Origin: Chromera velia
Taxonomy: Eukaryota > Sar > Chromeraceae
Direction of reading: 5' to 3'
DNA: 33,215 bases
NCBI GenBank assembly: GCA_018398765.1
Contig: JAHBMJ010000754.1
Span: 1 to 33,215, forward strand
The translations under genes were made by a program, and so were the position numbers. Positions within the stretch are counted from its first letter, which is position 1, and every line of letters starts with the position of its first letter. The notes under the pieces were generated by a model. The model made no database searches, was not told the DNA's origin, and saw only the letters and a list, made by a program, of their open reading frames with translations. Shown here in pieces: positions 13,001 to 21,134 of this stretch.

Positions 13001-16000
13001 GAAGTGAGCTTGAAGTGAACTTGAAGTGAGCTTGAAGTGAACTTGAAGTGAGCTTGAAGTGAACTTGAAGTGAGCTTGAAATGAACTTGAAGTGAGCTTG
13101 AAGTGATCTTGAAGTGAGCTTGAAGTGAACTTGAAGTGAACTTGAAGTGAACTTGAAGTGAGCTTGAAGTGAACTTGAAGTGAACTTGAAGTGAGCTTGA
13201 AGTGAACTTGAAGTGAGCTTGAAGTGAACTTGAAGTGACCTTGAAGTGAACTTGAAGTGACCCTGAAGAGACCGTGACGTGACCCTGAAGTGACCCCAAA
13301 CAATCATGAATGAATAAATGAATGAACGCACGCACGCGTAATCCGATTTTTTTGAATACACCCCTACACACCGGCTGTCTACTGGCACAATACACATAGG
13401 CACTGCCCTAAACAAATACCCCTGAACGAATGAATGGGTGAATGAATGAAGGAATGAATGAATGAATGAATGAATGCAGACTCCGAAAGCCCCTGGAAGC
13501 AGACCCCCTCGACCCACGGGCCTGGGGAGACGGGGGCACGAGGAACGCCGATGAGGTGAACTCCTCAGGGTCCACTCCTAGGGTGAAGAGACGGAGACCC
13601 ATGGAGTCGGCAGAGGAGGCCAGCGAGACGCCATTGCAAGCTGCCCTCCCGGATGCAGACTGTCCCTACCTGCTGACTGCCAACAACGTTTCGCACTGCC
13701 CTGGTGGGTCATGGAATTCTGCCTTTTCTTTTTGCTTTTTCTTTTCTTCTGGGTTTCACTGTCTGTGTCCGGGCCGTCCATCTCGCTTGAAGGGTAGAGA
13801 AACCTCTGTCCATTTTCTTTCTTTCTTTCTCTGGTTGCCTCGATCGCACTGATCTGCAGGTCATACTTCTGGCGCTCTGTGTTCGCATTGCGACGAGAGC
13901 TCTCGTCTGATGTACAAATTGCTGGGTCAGCCGGCAGATGCCTTTCTCATATGGAAGTCGATGCACGGCATTCTGGTCATTGCATTGACTTGTCGCTCGA
14001 TGCAGTGCGGAAAAATCCCATTTCTTGTGTACCCTTCTTCGCTTTTGTAGAGAAATTCCTTCTGTCTGCATGGAAGAGACCTAAAGCGGCTGAGCGTTGC
14101 GCTTTACTTGCGTCTCTGCTGCACCTGCGTTCTGCATCCCTGCCGGAGAATTCGACGAATTAAGTTCGGAGACGAAAAGGCCTGCAAACTTGATCCGTTC
14201 TGATGCAGATGGGAACTCTTGCCAGCCCTTCTGCAAGCACAAAGAGGTCAGTTAGATGCACGTCTTTTGGGGGATGTGAATACTTGTCCTGAAAGGAGCC
14301 GGAGAAACACGTCCTGAATCAACAGGCGTGACTCTTTTGTTCTGTCATTCTGTTACAGAAAGAGCATCAATTCCAGTCGGCCAACTTCACCCATCCAAAC
14401 GTGTGGCTGCTCTTCCCCACGCTCCTTCTTGTATTGACGTCCCTCGAGAGTTTTTTTATCTTTTCATTTTCTTCTGTCCTTGACGTACCCTCACTCTCGT
14501 TTCCGTTGCATTCAAGTTCATTCAGATGATGTCGAGAGCCAACACATTTGTGCACACTCATACGTCTTCGTACCAATTTGCATCCGTGTAGGTGAAACCC
14601 AACGGACTGAAGATCGCACTCGTATTCGCTGTGGCAGTGGGGTACAACATTTTCCTGATCGTGACGTACGGCCAGTCTCTGGGTGTGATGAAATCCATCA
14701 CGTACTTCTACCAGATCCTCATGCTTCTCGATGCTGGACTGCCTGGCGGTCTCAGGTCGGTGGGTGGGTGAATCAATATGCACGGACCTGATTTGATTTG
14801 ATTTGATTCATTTTTCTCCCGGCCGGGAGTCTCAGACGGAAGAATAATTAAGGAGGAGAGAATTAAGTGAGGCTGCGAACCAACCAAATGAATCTGCGGG
14901 TGCATAGACATTCGGATAGAGCAGAGAGAGAAAACGAACGACCTCTATCCATGCTCTTGGGGAAAAACAGAAATGCATCAAAACGTTCACGTACATTTTC
15001 TGGAAGGAACGTGTCACTCTTGTGAATTCAGTAACAAGGGAAGAAGTGCAGCCTTGTTGAGGGTGTATGCGTATGCACTTAAATGAACGAAAATTGTGGG
15101 ACGCATGCAACAATCAAGGAGACCCACCCATGCAGGGCAGTCGGTGTCAATTGGGGTCGATCAGATTCTCCGGTGTGTTCTTTCTTCTACCCAGGCACCA
15201 CCCCACCCACCCATTTGTCTGTCTGCAGAGCTGGAAGATCGTTCATTTCTTTGATCTCGAACGTCGACAGTGTGAGTGGGAACTCTCAGAACACCGGAAA
15301 GACCTACGTAGAGGTCCGTCTACCCAGAGCGTCATTGCAAGAGTATATTAATAACATTGTGGGCTGAGGGGCGACTGGTGACTCCTTTTTACTGTATAGA
15401 TTGACAGGCTGGTTCTCGTCTGGTGCAGTCAGACGCTGACTTTCGGCAGGACAATTTGGGTCTCCAATCTCCCAAGACTCCCTTGTGCGTGATTTCAAAA
15501 TTTTTTCGCCTGTACATTTCTGCTTTCATTGTACGTCCTGCTAGACGGGATCGTCCTAAATGTTGGTGAGTACATGAGCTAGTTTCTGCGTGCAGCAAGA
15601 GGACGAAGGGCTGAGGGACTTTTGTATGCCCCCTTGGTTCACTCCTTACGTCTCCATCTGGTTCTCTCTCACTCGGGTCGGTCAGCTTGTAAGCGTAGTG
15701 CGTGTCTTTACAGGATGCCTTTTTGCTTTGCCTTTGTCTGCAAGACACTGTTTCTGTCTTTCGTATTTGGATGCTTTCTTCTGCCTGTTGTCGGTCTGTT
15801 TGCCTTTATTCTCTTTTGCAAAGATAGATATGTTTCAAGTGATCCGCTTAATTTGTCTTTTCTCAAGTGCAGCTGGTTCTTCTCCCACTTGTCTTGGGGG
15901 TCCTCTACGTCTTCCACCTCTGGTTTGAGTACGCAGGTAGGTTTGACAATAGGGCGAACGAACTGAGGGAAATAATTCTTTCCACATGGACCCGTGTTTC

Positions 16001-18564
16001 TTTCCGATCTCTCTCTCAACTCAATTCCTGTTCTGCCTTGTTCGCCTGCCTCAATTTGAGTGCCACGGTTGATTGTGAACTGCTGAGTGACCCTTCGTGA
16101 GAAGAAGACCCACACAGAGACACACACATTGAATCGATCCACCTTTCCACTAAATAATTATTCCTCTGCAAACAGGCAAATACATCTGCAAAAAGAGGCA
16201 CCAATCCACAGCAGAGGAGTACGCCCTGCTTGACGAGAACCAAAGGGCAGAGAAGGCAGAGGCGACCGTTGCAATGCAATCGGGTCCATCTGAGAGCGGC
16301 AGTTTGAACGGGAGTGCGAGAGACGGAGAGGAAAACCAACCGGACTACTTCGCACGGAGGCGAGCAGAGATCAAAAGATTGGAGGACGAGGGGGACACAC
16401 GGACCTTCGCACAGGCAGGTGAAATTGATGAAACAACACTGTCCTGCTCGTGCGCGGTGTACATCACTCTCCGTCAATGTGTCGATTTCGTCTGTCAAAA
16501 CTCTGAGAGCCTAGTGTCCTTCCTTCTCACTCAAGACCGATCAGAGAGAAGCACTAAATCAGATGCTCTCTCGATTGTCCGGCCTCCTTGTCCCTTCCTT
16601 CCTCCAAGCATGCACGCTTACTCTTACGCTTCAAAATCGTGCACATGAGAATCCCGTGTGCTAGCTCGGTCCTTCCAGAATGTTGACAAAATGGACATGC
16701 AGAAACGATGCCGACCCTCCGCCATGCAGTCTGCTTGTCCGATGTCTCTGTTCGTCTTGTGCACATTGTCTTTCTTTCCTGCTCGTTCTACCTGTGCAGG
16801 TAGCGTACGATCTGTTTGTGGACAGGTACGTGATCGTGATTGCGACCTACTTCGTGGTCTTCTACCCTACCACTCTGATCACGACAGGGAAATTGATCAA
16901 CTGCAAGTCCATACCGCAACAGATAGACAACAACAGACTCGAAGAGGTCAGGCAAGGGTGGGGGTCAAGGCCTTTGTTTGGTGCGGACATGCATCTGAAA
17001 AAAGCCCACAGATAGACCTCGAGCTCTCGATTCTTCAGAAGAGGCTTCTTTGTATCTCTCGACCCCAGCTCTATCTCTTTTCTCTCTCATATGTGAATCT
17101 TAGTTTATCCTTTCTGTCTTTCTTGCTTGATGCCTTGCAGAGACTGTTCTATGCTCCCACTGTCCCTTGCTACGACGCTTTGTGGTACGTGACGGCCTTT
17201 CTGATGGTTCCCTTGATGTGCCTGGTGCCTCTGCTCCTCTTCCTCTTCCTCAAACTGACCCCCAAGTACAACCCCATCGCCAGATCCGTCAGGGCGATGT
17301 TCGAGAGGTCCTTCAGGAAGGGGCGCAAGTGGTCAGTAAGCCTGATGGATGAAAACAAAAACAAATGTATGTTGCTGTCTCCAAATATGCTCCAAATCGC
17401 GCCGTCCAGGGTGTGGGTCTCGTGGGTCTGAATACATCAATTTGCTTACGATTTTTGAGGTGCCTTTTGTGCGTGTGTGCGTGTGCGTGTGCGTGGCGAA
17501 TAGTCTATCTAAATGTGTGGATAAAGAGATCCAGAACTGTGCATGTGTATTCATGTGCGTGAGTGCAGGTGGGAATGCGTAATGATGAGTCGCCGTCTGG
17601 TTATCATTCTGGGAGCAATGGTGATGGAGGAGGGAAGGGCACGCGACTCGTTCATCTTCGTTTCCTGCATGGTCTCCTACATCACCCATGTGCTTGCTAA
17701 GTCAGTCGGTCTGTCAGCTCATGTGCGAATGGGCTGGTGGCTGCTTGCTCTTTCTGATTGTGTCCATTTCGTCACACCCTGCACCTTTGCACGCATGGTT
17801 GAAAAAACAGAAAGACGAAAGGAACGAAACCCCCTTTCTCGCTCTGCTTGCTCGCTTCCTGCAGGCCGTTCCTTCTTTTTCTGGACCAGCTCTGCGAGTC
17901 TACCTGTCTGATCAATCTGGTGATCATCACGGGAATTGCAGGAATGAGAGACCCTCAACAGAGGCCTCTAGAGACCAGCGATAGAAGATGGGCAATCACG
18001 GTCAGTCAGTCAAGCCAATGGCAGACAGACAGGGGAGTCAATTGGTTGCTCAGACAATCACAGGCATGCAAGCTCACTAGCGCTTTCACAAACCCGTCTC
18101 CTCCACACATCAATGAGCATTTCGTGCTACTGTAGACATGGTTTCCCTCTAGTGCTTCAAATGAGCGTCTTTCTTACCTGCATGATTTCCTCCCTCCTTC
18201 CCTCTGTCTGTCCCTGAACTTCTTTCTGCCCGCAGTGGACTTTCTTCCGCGCCTACCTTCAGCTCTCACCCCTGATCTTCCTCGTCATTCACTACGGTCA
18301 GTGGAACGATTAGTGAGCGTTACTTGTCGTTGACCCACTTGTCTTCATGCATCCTGGATGTGTCAAGTGACATCGAAAGTCCTGCACAGTTATTTGTGTA
18401 GCTCGACTTCTGTGTTGAAAGAGCTTCTTCCGGCCTCCTTGCATGTCCTTGTCAGGTCAGACGGTCCTGCATGAGATGAGAGGAGGAACAGTGCCTTGGC
18501 AACAACAACTGCTTTGTGCCTATATATGTGCGTGCATGCGTGCGTGCGTAGGTGAGTGGGTGTG

Positions 18565-18609
<45 letters not shown>

Positions 18610-18654
18610 GTGTGCGTGCGTGCGCGCGTGTGTGTGTCTCTCTGTATATATGTA

Positions 18655-18693
<39 letters not shown>

Positions 18694-19232
18694 ATGCAGC
18701 AATGAAGTCTTCTGAAGTGATGAGTCGAGTGAAGGCGGTCCTGCTGCCCTACCTGATCGGAAAGAAGGACTCCACCTCTCCGATGGACCCTCAGGAGGAG
18801 AAGAGGAGGGTCAAGGAGGCACTCGGGGGGTTTGCTTTAGAAGATGATAGCGATGATGAGGAGGAGGATGAAGAGGAGGGCATGGAGGGGGACGATGGGG
18901 GGACAACAGACTCGGAAGGGGAGGGGGAGGAGAAGAAGGAGCTAAGGGGACGGAAGAAGAGACACAAGTACAATCCGGCCTTCAGGTCATGGATACGTCC
19001 GAGTGTGGCCCCCGAGAGGCCTTCACAGCAGCCCCCACGGTCGACAGCTGATTGGGGACACTTTGGAGACGGGGACACTGGACAGGAGCCTGACCACTTC
19101 GCTCCTTTCGTTACGGCCCCATTGCAAAGCTCGAAAAGTACGGAAATGAAGAAGACTCAGTCTCTACAGACTCAGCAGAGGAGTCCAGACCTTGACATTG
19201 ATCCTGGAGAACAGAGAAGAGAGACGTCATAA
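228..19232 (+). CDS. Large multi-exon surface receptor/channel-like protein: ankyrin-like, beta-helix, Cys-rich and polytopic membrane parts (5' partial)
   Basis: I rebuilt about 42 exons by following GT-AG borders and reading phase: 228-391, 625-672, 1562-1737, 1956-2244, 2516-2548, 2628-2730/2734, 2956-3156, 3491-3515, 3795-3917, 4235-4391, 4983-5125, 5507-5619, 5863-5976, 6369-6414, 6841-6977, 7227-7322, 7608-7965, 8389-8477, 8858-8990, 9377-9485, 9797-9918, 10273-10362, 10769-10858, 11016-11150, 11386-11745, 11991-12262, 13480-13703, 13860-13925, 14209-14246, 14359-14484, 14592-14755, 15229-15271, 15429-15530, 15596-15688, 15873-15936, 16176-16418, 16800-16946, 17141-17331, 17569-17700, 17865-18000, 18236-18296, 18700-19232. 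That gives about 2,000 codons. The first exon opens at an acceptor, so the start lies upstream. The stop is TAA at 19230-19232. Proteins with an extracellular beta-helix, a GCC2/GCC3-like Cys-rich stalk and a C-terminal membrane bundle occur in several protist lineages; ligand and function are unknown. Exons before 4400 are less certain than later ones, and the ankyrin part could belong to a separate upstream gene. Confidence 0.72.
1406..1547. repeat. TG-rich microsatellite in an intron
   Basis: Imperfect TG/TGCG/TATG runs that end at the acceptor TATCTGCAG (1551-1559). The open frames across it on both strands are products of the repeat. The rest of the intron (673-1405) shows no clear exon. 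Confidence 0.85.
1908..1945. repeat. GTCT tetranucleotide repeat in an intron
   Basis: About nine copies of GTCT just before the acceptor of the 1956-2244 exon. Confidence 0.85.
2956..7965 (+). CDS. Exon block 2 of the large gene: unrecognised linker, with acidic and proline-rich stretch
   Basis: Eleven small exons (25 to 358 nt) connect the ankyrin part to the beta-helix part. I recognise no domain. Readable pieces are CTPCNPFE (25-nt exon 3491-3515), [19 protein letters not shown] (3795-3917), [20 protein letters not shown] (4235-4391), [20 protein letters not shown] (4983-5125), [20 protein letters not shown] (5507-5976 joined) and [20 protein letters not shown] (7227-7322). The 358-nt exon at 7608-7965 is lysine/serine-rich at first, then has 13 prolines coded by CCT/CCC repeats (about 7771-7808), an acidic EEEEE run, and finally [20 protein letters not shown], which may be the first strands of the beta-helix. 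The frame of 2956-3156 is not settled. No convincing transmembrane segment is present in this block. Confidence 0.5.
4627..4907. repeat. 12-bp minisatellite (GGGCTGTTCGTA) in an intron
   Basis: About 23 head-to-tail copies of a 12-bp unit, with single-base variants such as GTGGGTCTGTTC. Since 12 is a multiple of three, both strands remain open and would read GLFV or NSPT repeats. The flanking exons (4391 and 4983) join in phase across it, so I treat it as intronic. Confidence 0.85.
8389..11745 (+). CDS. Exon block 3 of the large gene: parallel beta-helix (Pmp/Pbh1-like) region
   Basis: Eight exons (8389-8477, 8858-8990, 9377-9485, 9797-9918, 10273-10362, 10769-10858, 11016-11150, 11386-11745) read in phase. 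They contain repeated short strands typical of right-handed beta-helix or polymorphic-membrane-protein repeats: [44 protein letters not shown] (across the 9485/9797 junction), [28 protein letters not shown] and [12 protein letters not shown]. Such ladders usually form extracellular adhesive or carbohydrate-facing domains. The exon at 10273-10362 is a lysine-rich helix ([20 protein letters not shown]) that interrupts the ladder. I infer an extracellular location from the following Cys-rich stalk and membrane bundle. Confidence 0.68.
8718..8830. repeat. CA-rich microsatellite in an intron
   Basis: CA/CACG dinucleotide tract shortly before the exon at 8858-8990. Open frames across it are artefacts of repeat composition. 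Confidence 0.85.
9984..10027. repeat. Compound (CA)n(GA)n microsatellite in an intron
   Basis: About eight CA units followed directly by about 14 GA units, in the intron after the exon ending at 9918. Confidence 0.9.
10674..10797. repeat. 29-bp direct repeat flanking a 66-bp hairpin insertion at an exon border
   Basis: GCTTCTCAAATGGCAGGGGC and the 9 bases after it (10674-10702) recur at 10769-10797 with one G/A difference. Between them lie an oligo-T run and two arms (10716-10735 and 10745-10764) that are reverse complements at 18 of 20 positions, with a 9-nt loop. The active acceptor GTATGCAG (10761-10768) lies at the end of the inserted stretch, and the second copy begins the exon at 10769-10858. 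Confidence 0.8.
11991..14246 (+). CDS. Exon block 4 of the large gene: Cys-rich GCC2/GCC3 or ephrin-receptor-like stalk
   Basis: Exons 11991-12262, 13480-13703, 13860-13925 and 14209-14246 join in phase. The first begins [13 protein letters not shown] and ends with paired cysteines ([13 protein letters not shown]). The third supplies [16 protein letters not shown], the 'CPxGxTGxLCxxC' pattern of GCC2/GCC3 and ephrin-receptor-like Cys-rich repeats. The short fourth exon adds [10 protein letters not shown]. This places the segment outside the membrane as a disulfide-bonded spacer just before the membrane bundle. The 1.2-kb intron between the first two exons carries the 11-bp satellite. The end of the third exon (donor GTCAGC after 13925) was chosen by phase. 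Confidence 0.65.
12378..13300. repeat. 11-bp satellite (TTGAAGTGAAC) inside an intron
   Basis: About 80 tandem copies of an 11-bp unit. The last two bases vary mainly among AC, GC and CC, giving a few unit types in mixed order. No stop arises in any minus-strand frame because three units make 11 codons, so long Ser/Leu/Gln/Phe-rich open frames appear on that strand; I do not regard them as genes. The array lies between exons 11991-12262 and 13480-13703, which join in phase. Confidence 0.92.
13304..13478. repeat. AATG/GAAT tetranucleotide repeats leading into an acceptor
   Basis: Two blocks of AATG repeats (about 13306-13325 and 13429-13475) separated by about 100 nt of unique sequence. The second ends at the acceptor GAATGCAG (13472-13479). 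Confidence 0.85.
14359..18296 (+). CDS. Exon block 5 of the large gene: polytopic membrane domain (about ten hydrophobic segments)
   Basis: Hydrophobic segments read in order: [19 protein letters not shown] (14359-14484), [19 protein letters not shown] followed by [13 protein letters not shown] (14592-14755), a weaker one at 15429-15530, [15 protein letters not shown] (15596-15688), [18 protein letters not shown] (15873-15936), [18 protein letters not shown] (16800-16946), [20 protein letters not shown] (17141-17331), [18 protein letters not shown] (17569-17700), [13 protein letters not shown] (17865-18000) and [14 protein letters not shown] (18236-18296). A hydrophilic loop (16176-16418, [15 protein letters not shown]) splits the bundle. 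After the seventh, a basic stretch leads into [16 protein letters not shown]. This resembles the TRP-like C-terminal bundle of protist beta-helix receptors, but channel or receptor activity cannot be read from the sequence. The ends of the 14484 and 15530 exons are the least certain. Confidence 0.65.
18538..18698. repeat. Long TG microsatellite before the last exon
   Basis: Two TG tracts, with a GCGTGCG-rich middle and a short TATATA interruption, end directly in TGCATGCAG, the acceptor of the terminal exon. No pyrimidine tract other than the TG run is present. Confidence 0.9.
18700..19232 (+). CDS. Last exon of the large gene: charged cytoplasmic tail
   Basis: The exon begins after TGCATGCAG, which ends a long TG microsatellite, and runs 533 nt to TAA. 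It opens with [20 protein letters not shown], then becomes strongly acidic ([19 protein letters not shown]), then basic ([10 protein letters not shown]), and ends in a Ser/Thr/Gln-rich region with no recognised domain. A disordered, charged tail following the last membrane span is probably cytosolic. The phase (2 nt completing a codon) fits the preceding exon at 18236-18296. Confidence 0.75.
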
Positions 19233-19282
19233 ATAGACAGACGCATGCTTGGTTATGATCATTCATAATACATACTAATCAT

Positions 19283-19288
19283 AATAAA
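19283..19288 (+). terminator. Candidate polyadenylation signal of the large gene
   Basis: AATAAA lies 51 nt after the stop codon, at the point where base composition turns AT-rich. It matches the eukaryotic consensus, but other AT-rich hexamers nearby could serve as well. Confidence 0.35.
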
Positions 19289-19548
19289 TCGATTTTTAAG
19301 CTATTTTAACCAGTATTTTTAGAGTTATTCTCGTATGTTTTAGCTTTATACCATATATCAAAACTATTTTTTGTCTGTCTGTAACGTCTTTTTATTAAGT
19401 TTTTAATGGACAGACCAGACTAATTTCTAACCAATGCAACCCCGAGTCAGTTGAATACTCTAAGACTTACTGCATATATAGAAACACGTGTATACACTTT
19501 TTCTCGACGCCGTACATATTCTTAGACGTTTTAAATTCTTTGTACCGT

Positions 19549-19622
19549 GAATAGTTTACTATTCATGAATAGTGTACTATTCTAATTTCCTGTCTAAAAA
19601 TAGTTTGAATAGTGTACTATTC
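19549..19622. repeat. Three copies of a GAATAG-NNNN-CTATTC inverted motif
   Basis: GAATAGTTTACTATTC at 19549-19564 and GAATAGTGTACTATTC at 19567-19582 and 19607-19622. Each has 6-bp complementary arms around a 4-nt centre. They lie about 300 nt after the stop of the large gene. Confidence 0.85.
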
Positions 19623-19925
19623 ACACTGTCAGCCAACCTATAGATGCATATATGATGAATGAATCAGAATGATCCTATATCATCCTATCGGACCTATTCT
19701 ATAAAGTTATTTGAACTGATATAATATATTTTAATTTGACTGTACTATAGTGAGTCTATTATTTGCTGCTGATTTATAATTTTACATCTGTTAATTTTTA
19801 ATTAACTTTGACATTCTATTAAATTGAATCGAATTTAATTGAAAATTTATTTGTACATGTTCAAAATTTATGTAAAATTTACAATGAAAGTCTACAAGAG
19901 TACTATAAGCTATAGACCGATGGCA

Positions 19926-20195
19926 ATGCCGTACTAGGCGTATCACAAAGAAAAAAAAAAAACAATTAAAGCTAATTCTGGCTTACTTTTTTTTTTTTTA
20001 CCGACGATGTTAGGTGATAAACAACTGTTGTTCAAGTGTTGCGTAACTGGTGTTTTGATGTTGCATAACTATCAACTGTACACGTTGCTTAGGTGTTACA
20101 AGAAAAAAAAAAAGAATAGAAAAAAGAAAAAAATAATTAAAGCCGGCCAATTCTATATGATTCACTTTTTTTTTGTAATACGCCTAGATGCCGTA
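19926..20195. mobile_element. MITE-like element with TAGGCGTAT termini
   Basis: The left end has ATGCCGTACTAGGCGTATCA followed by CAAAG and a run of A. The right end, reverse-complemented, reads CATACGGCATCTAGGCGTAT then TACAAA and a run of A. The inside contains alternating A-tracts and T-tracts able to fold back. About 270 bp, no coding capacity. I could not define a target-site duplication, so the borders are approximate. Confidence 0.55.
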
Positions 20196-20606
20196 TGATG
20201 ATGATAAAGCTGGCTAATACTGTAAGCTACCTAGTAAGCTGGCCCTAAGCCACCAAAATATATATTATAAATACTAAAAAAATTAGAATTTCAACAAATT
20301 AACATAGACTCCAATTTATAATGGAGATTCTAGGTAATTGATAGTCTCTTCTAACAGTTGAGATCTTATGTTGTCTGTGCACAAATGTGTTGGTAGGAGC
20401 ATACGGTCAATCTACCATAATTCAGTACAATCCAACAGGCTGCTGTCTGATTCAATTGGAATTTATCGAATACATGCTAATTGAACGACATACAAAAAAC
20501 GCATGCATGTAAAAGCCTTCGGAGACTGAAGCTTCGCATATACACCAAGCGAAACATCAATAGCTCGAAATCAATATAAAGACGATCCATGCGCACTTGA
20601 GTGCAG

Positions 20607-20756
20607 GTTTCTGATGAATTTAAGGCGACTGAGGGTCTGACCTTGACCTCTTTCTCTAGCATCTTTGTTGCCTATGGTCTGATTGCTTGTGTGGTCGTGG
20701 TCTTCTCCTATATAAGGGCCCACACAGGGAAGCAGACAGACTACCTTCTGAAGAAG
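20607..20756 (+). pseudogene. Orphan exon-like fragment encoding one membrane segment
   Basis: A 50-codon stretch is bounded by a good acceptor (TTGAGTGCAG, 20597-20606) and a donor-like AAG-GTAAAA (after 20756). It reads LTLTSFSSIFVAYGLIACVV then VVFSYIRAHTGKQTDYLLKK, a hydrophobic helix with charged flanks. The pattern recalls the last membrane helix of ionotropic glutamate receptor-like proteins, but this is tentative. No neighbouring exons of such a gene were found on this strand, so I call it a gene fragment, perhaps captured or decayed. The frame stays open to 20846. Confidence 0.35.
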
Positions 20757-20852
20757 GTAAAAGAAGACGCGTCAAAACGGCTGTCGACACTTTTGTGCTC
20801 TTTCTCGAGAAGAAATCCCCTCGATGTTTCTTTCACAAAACAGTAACAGCAG

Positions 20853-21134
20853 CTACACAGAGACAAATAAGGACAGGTAAAACACCAACATATGTGCCAA
20901 GAGGAGGCGGAGCTGGAAGCTGAGGAGGGGGGAGCTGACGTAGAATAGGGAGAAGCAAACAGCATTCATAGCGACCTTTTTCGAGAGATTGTCCATGACC
21001 ACAGGCCAGAACAACACCAGCCACAGTAATAGCAAGATCACAACAGCGATGTGCATGAGTGACAAAACCTCCTGCCTAGACCTCCTGCAGCAGATAACCC
21101 TCCGGCCATCTGCAGGTTTCAGAGTAAACGCCAA
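20853..21134 (-). pseudogene. Orphan hydrophobic open frame on the opposite strand
   Basis: An open frame of 93 codons contains IAVVILLLLWLVLFWPVVMD and a second hydrophobic run (CFSLFYVSSPLLSFQ). The length of the hydrophobic core is unusual for random AT-rich DNA, and the segment is locally richer in GC. It lies just beside the plus-strand fragment at 20607-20756 but in opposite orientation. It could be a membrane-protein exon remnant or chance. Confidence 0.25.

Noticed and set aside
12735-13517. Minus-strand open frame of 260 codons rich in Ser, Leu, Gln, Phe
   Set aside because: It is a product of the 11-bp satellite, which is stop-free in all minus frames; similar frames occur in parallel, and the flanking plus-strand exons join across it.
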